64,000 bases of DNA from contig NZ_CP092334.1 of NCBI RefSeq assembly GCF_018595685.2, positions 1,950,001 to 2,014,000 on the forward strand, read 5' to 3'. The notes under the pieces are model-generated. The model was not told the origin of the DNA. It saw nothing but the letters and a program-made list of their open reading frames with translations, and made no database searches. Both the position numbers and the translations under genes were made by a program. Origin of the DNA: Flavihumibacter rivuli. Its GTDB lineage: Bacteria; Bacteroidota; Bacteroidia; Chitinophagales; Chitinophagaceae. Numbering within the stretch: the first letter of the stretch is position 1; every line of letters begins with the position of its first letter. Below are positions 17,150 through 25,389 of the stretch, piece by piece.

Positions 17150-17857
17150 ATGGAACCAATCATCCACCTTGAAGGCATTCAGAAGAGCTATTACATGGGA
17201 AAGCAGGCCATCCCCGTTCTCAAAGGGATCAACCTAAACATATTCAAGAATGAATATGTAGCCCTGATGGGCCCCTCTGGATCGGGTAAGAGTACACTCA
17301 TGAATATCCTTGGCTGCCTTGACTCGCCCACTGATGGAAGGTATGTCCTGAATGGCCATGATGTCAGCCAGATGGAGGATGATGAGCTGGCTGCCATCCG
17401 GAACAAGGAGATCGGCTTTGTATTCCAGCAATTCAACCTCCTGCCGAGGCTAACAGCTGCTGAAAATGTTGCCCTCCCCCTTGTTTATGCTGGCCTCCCC
17501 AAAAAACTGCGCCAGGAAATGGCACTGGAAGTGCTGAATAAGGTTGGCCTGGCTGACAGAAGCCACCACAAACCCAACGAAATGAGTGGGGGCCAGTGCC
17601 AGCGGGTGGCCATCGCCAGGGCCCTGGTCAATAATCCTTCCCTGATCCTGGCGGATGAGCCTACCGGTAACCTGGATACCGCCACTTCAATAGAGATCAT
17701 GGATATCTTTGGTAAGATCCAGGCCGCTGGCAACACAGTAGTGCTGGTAACCCACGAAGAGGATATCGCCAACCATGCTAAAAGGATCGTAAGGCTAAGG
17801 GATGGACTCATTGAAACGGACAAACTAAATATAGCCAGCCACGCAGCCGCCCATTAA
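17150..17857 (+). CDS. ABC transporter ATP-binding protein, LolD/MacB-type
   Basis: A 235-residue ATPase with Walker [11 protein letters not shown]-loop [18 protein letters not shown], signature [15 protein letters not shown], Walker [13 protein letters not shown] and the switch [10 protein letters not shown]. The N-terminus and the FQQFNLL block place it in the MacB/LolD/FtsE class, which drives type VII ABC mechanotransmitters rather than ordinary uptake. No FtsX-like permease is adjacent, so its partner must be encoded elsewhere. It follows gatC by 23 bases and is followed by the adenosyltransferase. A second LolD-like ATPase lies 0.7 kb further on the opposite strand. Confidence 0.92.
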   Translation: MEPIIHLEGIQKSYYMGKQAIPVLKGINLNIFKNEYVALMGPSGSGKSTLMNILGCLDSPTDGRYVLNGHDVSQMEDDELAAIRNKEIGFVFQQFNLLPRLTAAENVALPLVYAGLPKKLRQEMALEVLNKVGLADRSHHKPNEMSGGQCQRVAIARALVNNPSLILADEPTGNLDTATSIEIMDIFGKIQAAGNTVVLVTHEEDIANHAKRIVRLRDGLIETDKLNIASHAAAH

Positions 17858-17955
17858 AAAAATGGTGGAAGGCCACAACCTTGATCGGGATTATTTGTTG
17901 TTTCACGAACAAATCCGACTGTTTACGACATTTTTTCTTCGGTTCACACTTCACT

Positions 17956-18516
17956 ATGGCATTGAAAATCTATACCAAAACCGGCGATGCCGGCAATACT
18001 TCGCTTATTGGTGGCACCAAGGTACCCAAAAGCCATATCCGTATTGAAACCTATGGCACTGTTGATGAACTCAATTCCTATATAGGTCTTTGTAATGACC
18101 ACTTGCAGGATGCAGCCAGCAGGCAGATGCTCAAGGAGATCCAGGACAGGCTGTTCACTATCGGTTCTTCACTGGCATGCGACCCTGAAAAGGAGCCCCT
18201 GATGAAAATACCGGACCTGAAAGATGCTGACATAACCTTATTGGAAACAGAGATCGACAGGATGAATGAGGCACTCCCGCCCATGAGGTTCTTTATCCTG
18301 CCCGGGGGCCATCCCGCTGTTTCCAGCCTGCATATTGCCCGTTGTGTTTGCCGGAGGGCAGAACGCCTGTGCGTACATATGCACCAGGAAGGCCTTTTTG
18401 TAGATGCCCTTGTCATAAAGTACCTAAACAGGCTTAGTGATTACCTTTTTGTACTGTCGCGTTATACCGGGCATTTGTTAGGGGTTGAAGAGATCCCCTG
18501 GAAGCCCAGGGTCTAG
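17956..18516 (+). CDS. Cob(I)yrinic acid a,c-diamide adenosyltransferase, PduO type
   Basis: Transfers the adenosyl group of ATP to Co(I) corrinoid, forming adenosylcobalamin. It has 186 residues from the ATG at 17956 (MALKIYTKTGDAGNTSLIGG), which is the canonical PduO N-terminus with the ATP-binding KTGDxGxT. Later motifs are VDELNSYIGLC, FILPGGHPAVSSLHIARCVCRRAER and LNRLSDYLFVLSRY. It also appears as MMAB/CobO-like in databases. No B12-dependent enzyme or riboswitch is visible nearby. It is convergent with lolD. Confidence 0.95.
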   Translation: MALKIYTKTGDAGNTSLIGGTKVPKSHIRIETYGTVDELNSYIGLCNDHLQDAASRQMLKEIQDRLFTIGSSLACDPEKEPLMKIPDLKDADITLLETEIDRMNEALPPMRFFILPGGHPAVSSLHIARCVCRRAERLCVHMHQEGLFVDALVIKYLNRLSDYLFVLSRYTGHLLGVEEIPWKPRV

Positions 18517-18566
18517 GGCCGCTGGGGGCCGTCAGTCCTGCTTTAACAGGTAGGCAAGCGTTCCCA

Positions 18567-19217
18567 TTAAATCATCTTACCATCTTTCATCATCACCTGC
18601 CGGTCGCTCATGCGGGCCAGTTCTTCATTATGGGTTACAATGAGGAAAGTCTGGTTGAATTCGGCACGAAGGCGGAAAAACAGTTCGTGGAGTTCACGGG
18701 CGTTGGTGGAATCGAGGTTACCGGTAGGTTCATCAGCAAAAATGATCCTGGGCTCGTTGATCAGGGCGCGGGCCACAGCCACCCGCTGCTGTTCCCCTCC
18801 CGACAGCGCCTGGGGTTTATTATCGGTACGGTGCCCAAGGCCAAGGTGCTGTAAAAGCGACTGGGCCCGATCTTCCACTTCCTTTTTATCCCTGCCCGCG
18901 ATCCAGCCCGGGATGCAAACATTTTCAAGTGCCGTAAATTCAGGAAGGAGGTGATGGAACTGGAATACAAAGCCGATATAGCGGTTGCGGAAGGCCGAAA
19001 GTTGTTTTTCGGATAAGCTGCTCACAAGGGTATTATTGATGCTGATCTCACCGGCATCAGCCTTATCGAGGGTGCCAAGGATATGCAGCAAGGTACTCTT
19101 CCCAGCACCGGAAGACCCTACAATACTAACGATCTCCCCTTCCTTAATGGATAGGTCCACCCCCTTCAACACCTTTACCTCCCCGTAACTCTTGATGATT
19201 TGCTTAGCCTCCAGCAT
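18567..19217 (-). CDS. lolD: Lipoprotein-releasing system ATP-binding protein LolD-like
   Basis: A 216-residue ABC ATPase: Walker [19 protein letters not shown]-loop [18 protein letters not shown], signature [16 protein letters not shown], Walker [13 protein letters not shown] and switch [27 protein letters not shown] is very close to LolD, which powers LolCE to detach lipoproteins from the inner membrane. LolC/E is not adjacent, so the lolD name is a best guess; FtsE or another MacB-class ATPase is possible. The ATG is at 19217. Confidence 0.88.
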   Translation of the reverse strand: MLEAKQIIKSYGEVKVLKGVDLSIKEGEIVSIVGSSGAGKSTLLHILGTLDKADAGEISINNTLVSSLSEKQLSAFRNRYIGFVFQFHHLLPEFTALENVCIPGWIAGRDKKEVEDRAQSLLQHLGLGHRTDNKPQALSGGEQQRVAVARALINEPRIIFADEPTGNLDSTNARELHELFFRLRAEFNQTFLIVTHNEELARMSDRQVMMKDGKMI

Positions 19218-19335
19218 GCCCTTTTGCTTTCTACTTTTAAAACCAGGTTTATACGAAGAGGCAATATTAAGCGTTGTTTACCGTAAAGCGGGGCTGATTT
19301 TAAGAAATTCTTCATCAGGCCCCCCGAACATCCGA

Positions 19336-19366
19336 TTTGGATATTTCGTTTTAACAACTACATTTG
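19336..19366 (+). promoter_or_regulatory. Full consensus promoter TTTG-N19-TACATTTG for the DUF2795 gene
   Basis: TTTG at 19336-19339, exactly 19 bases, then TACATTTG at 19359-19366. This is a complete match to the Bacteroidota primary-sigma consensus, 23 bases before the ATG at 19390. It is the best promoter in the window. Confidence 0.75.
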
Positions 19367-19389
19367 CGGAAAATTTAAAAACTGTACAG

Positions 19390-19611
19390 ATGTTCTGGAC
19401 TCTTGAATTGGCATCCTATCTGGAAGACGCACCGTGGCCTGCAACAAAAGACGAGCTGATCGATTATGCTATTCGCTCCGGTGCCCCCATTGAGGTGGTG
19501 GAAAACCTGCAGGAACTGGAAGATGAGGGCGAGATCTATGAGGGTATCGATGATATCTGGCCGGACTACCCTTCCCAGGAAGATTTCTTCTTCAACGAAG
19601 ACGAATATTAA
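19390..19611 (+). CDS. DUF2795-family small acidic protein
   Basis: 73 residues, very acidic. It starts MFWTLELASYLEDAPWPATK and ends in a run of Glu, Asp and aromatic residues (DFFFNEDEY). The pattern DELIDYAIRSGAP followed by ENLQELEDEGEIYEGIDDIW matches what I recall as DUF2795, a short cytosolic protein conserved across Bacteroidota with no assigned function. A full-consensus promoter precedes it and a strong terminator follows, so it is expressed alone and probably strongly. Confidence 0.85.
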   Translation: MFWTLELASYLEDAPWPATKDELIDYAIRSGAPIEVVENLQELEDEGEIYEGIDDIWPDYPSQEDFFFNEDEY

Positions 19612-19634
19612 ATCACCGAATGATCAATGGATAT

Positions 19635-19667
19635 AAAGTGTCATGCCCATAGGGATGACACTTTTTT
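19635..19667 (+). terminator. Terminator of the DUF2795 gene
   Basis: A 10-bp outer stem (19635-19644 with 19655-19664) plus an inner CCC/GGG pairing, followed by a T run to 19667. It begins 23 bases after the stop. Confidence 0.88.
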
Positions 19668-19741
19668 CGTGACCTGAACCATCCAAAACTTTGTTTACAC
19701 AGGTTTCAAGGCATTTATGCCATCCATCCTACTCAGGTTGA

Positions 19742-19782
19742 AATACAAAGAACCCGGTCCAATGGACCGGGTTCTTTGTATT
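19742..19782 (-). terminator. Terminator of fabI
   Basis: A 19-bp perfect stem (19742-19760 with 19764-19782) around a 3-base loop, the longest perfect hairpin in the window. It lies 73 bases past the fabI stop and could act in both directions. Confidence 0.85.
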
Positions 19783-19854
19783 ATGATCATTCTAATACTT
19801 ACCACCTTTATAGCCAGCGAAGGAGACGGGCAAAAGAATGGTTATAGCGCATAC

Positions 19855-20673
19855 TTACTCCTCAACACCAAGGCGCTGCATCACCTCATTGCTCACACCG
19901 GTAGTGGAATACCCACCATCGTGGAAAAGGTTTTGCATGGTCACCATGCGGGTCAGGTCGGAGAAAAGGGTAATGCAATAATTGGCACAATCTTCAGCTG
20001 TAGCATTGCCTAATGGGGCAATGGCATTGGCATAATCGAAGAAATCGCCGAATCCCTTGATACCGGTTCCGGCCGTTGTTTTGGTGGGTGATTGGGAAAC
20101 GGTATTGATCCTTACTTTCTTTTCCACTCCGTAATGGTAGCCAAAGCTGCGGGCAATAGACTCCAGCATAGCCTTGATATCAGCCATATCAGTGTAGAAT
20201 GGATAAGTCCGCTGTGCCGCCATATAGGTAAGGGCTACTACGCTTCCCCATTCATTGATGGCGTCCAGCTTACGGGCCACGGCCAGCATCTTATGGAAGG
20301 AAAGGGCTGATACATCGATACCCTTCAGGAAATAATCGTAATTGGATTCAGTATAAGGAATCTTCTTACGGATATTGACACTCATTCCAATAGAGTGCAA
20401 TACGAAGTCGATCTTACCACCCAGAACTTCTTGTGATTTGGTAAACAGGTTAGTGAGGTCGTCAATATTGGTTGCATCAGCCGGAATGATCGCTGAACCG
20501 GTTTTTTCTGCCAACTTGTTGATCTCACCCATGCGCATGGCAATAGGCGCGTTGGTCAAAACGAAGGTTGCCCCTTCTTCATGGGCTTTTTCAGCAACCT
20601 TCCAGGCAATGGAGTTCTCATCCAATGCGCCGGTAATAATTCCGCGTTTGCCTTTTAACAGATTGTAGGCCAT
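19855..20673 (-). CDS. fabI: Enoyl-[acyl-carrier-protein] reductase (NADH), FabI
   Basis: Reduces the trans-2 enoyl-ACP in each round of fatty-acid synthesis and is the triclosan target in other bacteria. It is a 272-residue SDR-fold protein. The N-terminal GIITGALDENSIAWKVAEK is the cofactor-binding loop (the GxxxxxSIA form of FabI). The catalytic residues are Tyr150, Tyr160 and Lys167 in LTYMAAQRTYPFYTDMADIK, with Y-x6-K spacing as in E. coli FabI. The C-terminal PLGNATAEDCANYCITLFSD is typical. It stands alone, with its own terminator. Confidence 0.96.
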   Translation of the reverse strand: MAYNLLKGKRGIITGALDENSIAWKVAEKAHEEGATFVLTNAPIAMRMGEINKLAEKTGSAIIPADATNIDDLTNLFTKSQEVLGGKIDFVLHSIGMSVNIRKKIPYTESNYDYFLKGIDVSALSFHKMLAVARKLDAINEWGSVVALTYMAAQRTYPFYTDMADIKAMLESIARSFGYHYGVEKKVRINTVSQSPTKTTAGTGIKGFGDFFDYANAIAPLGNATAEDCANYCITLFSDLTRMVTMQNLFHDGGYSTTGVSNEVMQRLGVEE

Positions 20674-20800
20674 ATAAAAACTGGATTTAATGATTTATGC
20701 CGGCCACCAGTTTCCCCCAGGCTTTCGTTGGTTCCTGGGGAATGAGTGGTTACCAGCCATTCAAGGTTGCGAAAATAGGGATTACCCGTCAAAATGGGAT

Positions 20801-21445
20801 TTATTGGCCCTCCCGGGTTTTCTCCCTCACCATCTGCTGCATGATCACGGTACCCATATAGGTTCCTATCTTTTCGCCTTGCTCCCTGCCTGCATTGGTA
20901 ATGGATGGCAATTCTGACAGCATCTTTTTTCCTACCGGCGTCTCATAAAATGCAAGGAGCTGTTTCATTTCATCTAGCGTGAACCTGTCTCGATAGGTCT
21001 TCACCAGCATATCTTCCATATACTGCCTGGTCTTTCCATTGGTCATATCCTTGAGCATACGATCGTAAAATTCTTTCAGGAAGGGACTTGATGTCTTTTC
21101 CCTTTCATTCATCAATGGCGCCGCCAGTTCCATGCCTATATCCAATGCCCGGGTCTTCTTCAGCAGCACCATGGCCAGCCTGGTAAACTCATCATTCGGA
21201 GCGGCGCTGGTGTCAAATCCGGGTATTGGTGCCTTGGTCATTAGATCACTTTTTGCCAAAGCCCTGATCTCCTCCATTTCATCTACTACCTCTTCTTCTA
21301 CTTTAGGCGGCAGTGGTGGTGGCTCATCTACTTGTGCTGAATTGCTTTTTTTAGGGGGAGCCTTCCTGGTTTGTGCTACCATTGAACCACAACATAAAAA
21401 CAAACCAATAGAAAGAAGGACAACACGAAAAGGTAATTTTTGCAT
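20801..21445 (-). CDS. DUF2059 domain protein, exported
   Basis: 214 residues from the ATG at 21445. It has a signal peptide (MQKLPFRVVLLSIGLFLCC, then GSMVAQ); the Cys pair could make it a lipoprotein, although the spacing is not a clean lipobox. A proline- and charge-rich linker (PPPLPPKVEEEVVDEMEE) precedes the domain at about 120-205: FYDRMLKDMTNGKTRQYMED, then TLDEMKQLLAFYETPVGKKML, which is the DUF2059 core. The function of the family is unknown. It lies downstream of recN on the same strand with a 104-base gap. Confidence 0.8.
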   Translation of the reverse strand: MQKLPFRVVLLSIGLFLCCGSMVAQTRKAPPKKSNSAQVDEPPPLPPKVEEEVVDEMEEIRALAKSDLMTKAPIPGFDTSAAPNDEFTRLAMVLLKKTRALDIGMELAAPLMNEREKTSSPFLKEFYDRMLKDMTNGKTRQYMEDMLVKTYRDRFTLDEMKQLLAFYETPVGKKMLSELPSITNAGREQGEKIGTYMGTVIMQQMVREKTREGQ

Positions 21446-21549
21446 AAGGATAATATTATGCAAACAAGATAATCAAATAATACAGGCATTACTATCCTAT
21501 AGAAACAACAATAAAGAAGTATAGTAAAATGTTTATGGGCTTATCCCTA

Positions 21550-23205
21550 TTAATTCATCACCATCTCCCTGGCATTCTCCAGGGCAGCAGCAGTAGGCTT
21601 TTCACCACTTAACATCTGGGCAATGGCCGTAATCCTTTCCTCCTGGCTCAAAACCCTGATATTGGTACGCACCTGCTCGCCGCTGATCTTCTTGTACACA
21701 AAGAGATGATGGTCTGCCTTACCTGCGATCTGTGGCTGGTGCGTGATACAGATCACCTGCCTGTTGGCGGCCAGGTCTTTCATGATGAGTCCAACCTGCT
21801 TGCTGGCTTCGCCCGAAATTCCTGTATCGATTTCATCAAAGATCAGCGTGGGAAGGTCCATTGACCGGGCTACAAGGGATTTAATGCATAGCATCAGGCG
21901 GCTCAATTCACCACCACTCGCCACTTTGCGGATCGGTGCAAACTGGTTGCTTTTATTGGCATCGAACAGGAATTCGATGGTATCCAGGCCATCCGGTCCG
22001 GGATCGCCCGTTTCAAAAGCCACTTTTATCCTGGCACTGGGCATTCCAACCTGTGCCAACAGGTCATTCACCTGTTTCTCAAATGGGGAAATGGCCTGCT
22101 TACGTGCCTTACTGATCGCCTTACCCATATCCAGTAATTTCCCTGAGATCACGCTCAACTCCTGCTCTTTCCGGGCAATGGCGTCATCGAGGTTTAACAC
22201 CTCCTGCAACTTAACCTCAAGGCCATCCTTTATTTGCAAGAGGTCATTGGTAGCCTGTACACCATGTTTCTTCAGCAACTTATAACCAAGCGAAAGCCTT
22301 TCATTGATCTGTTCCTGCCTGGCAGGATCAAGCCCAACTTTCTCCCCGAGATCCTCCGCCTCATCTGCGATATCGGCCAGTTCAACCTGGGTCGCCTGCA
22401 GCCTTTCTACCAAACTGGCAATTCCACTATGTTGTTCGCGATAGGCGGATAGTTGGTGCAGGGACTGCCTGAGCGACTGCACAACTGGCTGCTCCCCTTC
22501 TTTCAGCATCAATACCAATCTCATCAATTGGGCCTTGATGGTTTCCGAATGGCTTAGCAATTTAAGTTCCTGGTCGAGCTGTTCCAATTCATCAGGCCGG
22601 AAAGCCGCCTCCTCCAATTCATCAAAAAGGAATTGGTTAAAATCCAGCTCCCGCTGGAAATACTGTTTCCTGCCCTTCAGTTCATCCAATTCCTTCTGGG
22701 TCTGTTGCCAGTTCTTATAGGCAGCCTGGTATTGCTCAACACCAGGATGGGTTCCGGCGAGTGCATCCAATACTTCCCTCTGGAAACTGCCCTCCCCAAG
22801 CGAAAGGGTGTCAAATTGCTGATGAAGGTCAACCAACATCCCTGTAAGTTCCTGTAGTTGCACCAGGTTAACCGGGATATCATTGATAAAGGCCCTGGAT
22901 TTACCACTGGCAGCGATCTCCCTCCTGATGACCAATTCCTGGTGGGGATCAAGGTCGTTTGCTTCCAGGTATTGCAATACCCCCAGCTTTCCTTCAATAT
23001 GGAAACTGCCTTCTACAAAGCATTTCTTCTCCTTATTAAACACTACACCGCTATCCGCCCGCTGTCCAAGGATCAAAGACAGCGCCCCCATAAGGATGGA
23101 TTTACCAGCCCCTGTTTCGCCGGTTATGATATTTAACCTTCCGTCGAAACCAATGGTCAGTTCATCAATGATGGCGTAATTCTGTATGCGTAGTTCCTGA
23201 AGCAT
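21550..23205 (-). CDS. recN: DNA repair protein RecN
   Basis: An SMC-like ATPase that tethers DNA ends in double-strand break repair. It has 551 residues from the ATG at 23205 (MLQELRIQNYAIIDELTIGF). Walker A is ITGETGAGKSILMGALSLIL. A long helical coiled coil spans about 160-390, followed by the ABC signature VASGGELSRLMLCIKSL and Walker B LIFDEIDTGISGEASKQVG. The length and order match the family. It probably forms a unit with DUF2059 downstream; the zinc-ribbon gene upstream ends at its own hairpin. Confidence 0.96.
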   Translation of the reverse strand: MLQELRIQNYAIIDELTIGFDGRLNIITGETGAGKSILMGALSLILGQRADSGVVFNKEKKCFVEGSFHIEGKLGVLQYLEANDLDPHQELVIRREIAASGKSRAFINDIPVNLVQLQELTGMLVDLHQQFDTLSLGEGSFQREVLDALAGTHPGVEQYQAAYKNWQQTQKELDELKGRKQYFQRELDFNQFLFDELEEAAFRPDELEQLDQELKLLSHSETIKAQLMRLVLMLKEGEQPVVQSLRQSLHQLSAYREQHSGIASLVERLQATQVELADIADEAEDLGEKVGLDPARQEQINERLSLGYKLLKKHGVQATNDLLQIKDGLEVKLQEVLNLDDAIARKEQELSVISGKLLDMGKAISKARKQAISPFEKQVNDLLAQVGMPSARIKVAFETGDPGPDGLDTIEFLFDANKSNQFAPIRKVASGGELSRLMLCIKSLVARSMDLPTLIFDEIDTGISGEASKQVGLIMKDLAANRQVICITHQPQIAGKADHHLFVYKKISGEQVRTNIRVLSQEERITAIAQMLSGEKPTAAALENAREMVMN

Positions 23206-23285
23206 GTTGATAGAAAACGATGGCAATTTATTGAATAGAAACTAGCCAAAACACTTACAGCAAAAAAATACTGCAAAGGGGGTGT

Positions 23286-23319
23286 AAAAACGCCAAATGC
23301 CCCCCGAGGGAGGCATTTG
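23286..23319 (-). terminator. Terminator of the zinc-ribbon gene
   Basis: An 8-bp stem (23294-23301 with 23312-23319) extends by three more GC pairs after one mismatch. On the minus strand a T5 run follows after three bases. It lies 20 bases past the gene's stop. Confidence 0.7.
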
Positions 23320-23339
23320 AACTATACTAAAGATTTGTA

Positions 23340-24095
23340 TTACTTCACTTCTACTGAATCATTCAGGTCGGCGTCAACCAGGATCCTACCGCAGTTCTCG
23401 CAAACGATGATCTTCTTACGCTGCCTGATCTCGCTCTGGCGCTGGGGAGGAATGGCATTAAAGCAACCACCACAGGCATCACGCTCAACCGGAACTACAG
23501 AAAGACCGTTACGGTAGTTCTTGCGAATCCTGTCATAAGAATGCAGCAACCTGCTATCCACTTTCTCACGGGCCTCAGAAGCCATCTTGGCAAATTGCTT
23601 TTCTTCCTCTTCAGTAGTAGCAATGATCTTCTCCAGTTCTTCTTTTTTGTGCTTCAGTACGCCTTCTTTGGTGGCAATCGCCTTCTTGGCTTTATCCAGG
23701 CCGATCACTTTTTCAGCGATCTCTTCATTCGCATCCTTGATATGCTTCTCAGCCAGTTTAACTTCCAGCTGCTGCATTTCAATTTCCTTATTAATGGCTT
23801 CGAACTCGCGGCTGTTCTTTACATTGGTACTCTGCTTCTCGTACTTCTTGATCAGGGCGTCAGCTTCCTTGATCGCCTCTTTCTTCTGGTTGATGAACTC
23901 GTTGATCCCGTTGATCTCTTCCTCAATACGGGTCTGACGGGCATGAAGCCCCTGGATCTCATCCTCCAGATCACTTACTTCAATCGGCAATTCGCCTTTC
24001 AAGATCTGGAATTCATCAATCTTTGATTCGATCTTTTGCAGGGCGATCAGTGACACCAGTTTTTCTTCAACCGAAAAGTCTTTTACAGTTGCCAT
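23340..24095 (-). CDS. Zinc-ribbon coiled-coil protein (C4-type, COG1579-like)
   Basis: 251 residues. An almost continuous antiparallel coiled coil spans about residues 15-185, rich in Glu, Lys and Ala with heptads. A C-terminal zinc ribbon follows: ACGGCFNAIPP, then IVCENCGRILVD, four cysteines as two C-x2-C pairs. This is the DUF164/COG1579 arrangement, also called CdsZ-like in chlamydiae. The role is not established; nucleic-acid or protein scaffolding is suggested. The Nif3-like gene lies upstream on the same strand, a pairing I recall as common in Bacteroidota. The ATG is at 24095. Confidence 0.9.
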   Translation of the reverse strand: MATVKDFSVEEKLVSLIALQKIESKIDEFQILKGELPIEVSDLEDEIQGLHARQTRIEEEINGINEFINQKKEAIKEADALIKKYEKQSTNVKNSREFEAINKEIEMQQLEVKLAEKHIKDANEEIAEKVIGLDKAKKAIATKEGVLKHKKEELEKIIATTEEEEKQFAKMASEAREKVDSRLLHSYDRIRKNYRNGLSVVPVERDACGGCFNAIPPQRQSEIRQRKKIIVCENCGRILVDADLNDSVEVK

Positions 24096-24188
24096 ATAAT
24101 TTTTTGAAATTAGTAGTTAGGGGTTGTTCTCCCGGTTCCGTTTATACGAACCTAAGTTAACTCCTCCTTCAACGGACAGCCGGGATGA

Positions 24189-25286
24189 TCAGGTATGATA
24201 ATAAACCGGATTGGTCCTTACCTCCGTTTTGAAGACGGCAAAGGTAGGAAATTTTTCCGCCAAAATATCATATAGTAAATCCACCGTGAATTGCTCACTT
24301 TCGAAATGACCGATGTCTGCCAGCAGGAGCATGTCATTGGCATCAAAAAACTCATGGTACTTGACATCTGCCGTAATATAGGCGTCAGCCCCACTATTTA
24401 AAGCGCTGGAAATCAAGAAACTACCCGCTCCTCCACAAACAGCCACCCTCCTGACGGGCTTGTTCAGCAAGCGGGTATGCCTTATCACGGAGAGTCCGAA
24501 CACCTGCTTCAGGTGGTTCAAAAAAGCCTGCTCAGGCATCGCTTCGGGCAAGTCCCCGATCATTCCCGACCCTATTCCATTGTGCTGGTTGGCGAGGGGG
24601 ACTATATCATAAGCCACTTCCTCATAGGGATGAGCCTGCCGCAAAGCCTTCACTATTGCGGATTCGAGATGGACCGGGAAGATCACCTCCAGCCTGGATT
24701 CCGGTTCATGGTGCCGAAGCCCTACCTCCCCGGCAAAAGGCTGTGCACCCTCACCCGCCTTATAAGTACCGGTACCATCAGTAAAATAGCTGCATTCGCT
24801 GTAGTTCCCGATATGCCCGGCACCGGCAGCAAACAAGGCCGAACTAACCTCAGCCAGTTGTGCATGGGGCACGAAAGTGTATAGTTTCTTCAATAGACCA
24901 ACCTTTGGGGAAAGTATCCTGCAATTGGCCAATCCTACCAGGTCAGCAATCTTCCTGTTCACCCCATGGGCAACATTGTCCAGGTTGGTATGGATGGCAT
25001 AAATCGCAATATCATTCTTGATCGCACTTATAACAGCCTTCTCCACATAGTTCTTTCCATTGATCTTTTTCAGCCCCCCAAACAGGATCGGATGGTGAGC
25101 AACCACAAGGTTACAGCCTTTGGCAACCGCTTCCATAACCACCTCTTCAGTTGCATCCAGGGCAATGATGGCCCCGGTGCAGGTCCAGCCCGGACTTCCT
25201 GTTAGCAAGCCGGCATTGTCATAGGACTCCTGGTAAATGGGAGGCGCGATCCTTTCCAGGCAGTTGATAATATCAAGTATAAGCAT
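24189..25286 (-). CDS. Nif3-like dinuclear metal centre protein with PII-like insert
   Basis: 365 residues from the ATG at 25286 (MLILDIINCLERIAPP). Blocks are QESYDNAGLLTGSPG, VVAHHPILFGGLKKI with the metal-binding HH pair, IYAIHTNLDNVAHGVN, and near the end GADAYITADVKYHEFFDA then IGHFESEQF. The central part, about 130-240, is the PII/CutA-like insert seen in the long YqfO-type members. The family forms toroidal hexamers with two metals per subunit; its function is not settled, with a GTP cyclohydrolase-like hydrolase proposed. The zinc-ribbon gene follows 93 bases downstream. Confidence 0.92.
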   Translation of the reverse strand: MLILDIINCLERIAPPIYQESYDNAGLLTGSPGWTCTGAIIALDATEEVVMEAVAKGCNLVVAHHPILFGGLKKINGKNYVEKAVISAIKNDIAIYAIHTNLDNVAHGVNRKIADLVGLANCRILSPKVGLLKKLYTFVPHAQLAEVSSALFAAGAGHIGNYSECSYFTDGTGTYKAGEGAQPFAGEVGLRHHEPESRLEVIFPVHLESAIVKALRQAHPYEEVAYDIVPLANQHNGIGSGMIGDLPEAMPEQAFLNHLKQVFGLSVIRHTRLLNKPVRRVAVCGGAGSFLISSALNSGADAYITADVKYHEFFDANDMLLLADIGHFESEQFTVDLLYDILAEKFPTFAVFKTEVRTNPVYYHT

Positions 25287-25345
25287 GCTCCAAAGATAAA
25301 TCCGGCTGGCATTCGCCAGACAATCCGGGGAAGGCAATCCGGTTT

Positions 25346-25353
25346 TACATTTG
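25346..25353 (+). promoter_or_regulatory. Putative -7 box (TACATTTG) of the M32 carboxypeptidase gene
   Basis: An exact TAnnTTTG match 36 bases before the ATG at 25390. A second 7-of-8 match (TTAGTTTG, 25362-25369) lies closer. No -33 element is obvious for either. Confidence 0.35.
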
Positions 25354-25389
25354 GCTTTTATTTAGTTTGCAGCAAGAAGCGATCTATTT

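Noticed and set aside
17858..17955. A cobalamin riboswitch before the adenosyltransferase gene
   Set aside because: The 98-base gap is too short and shows no B12-box-like sequence or stem arrangement.
19742..19782. The 19-bp perfect hairpin considered as a mobile-element end or attachment site
   Set aside because: It is placed like a terminator after fabI, with no transposase, integrase or matching second copy nearby.
20715..20740. A hairpin (CCCCAGG/CCTGGGG) between fabI and the DUF2059 gene as a terminator
   Set aside because: Short stem, 12-base loop and no T-run on either strand; noted only as a possible weak structure.
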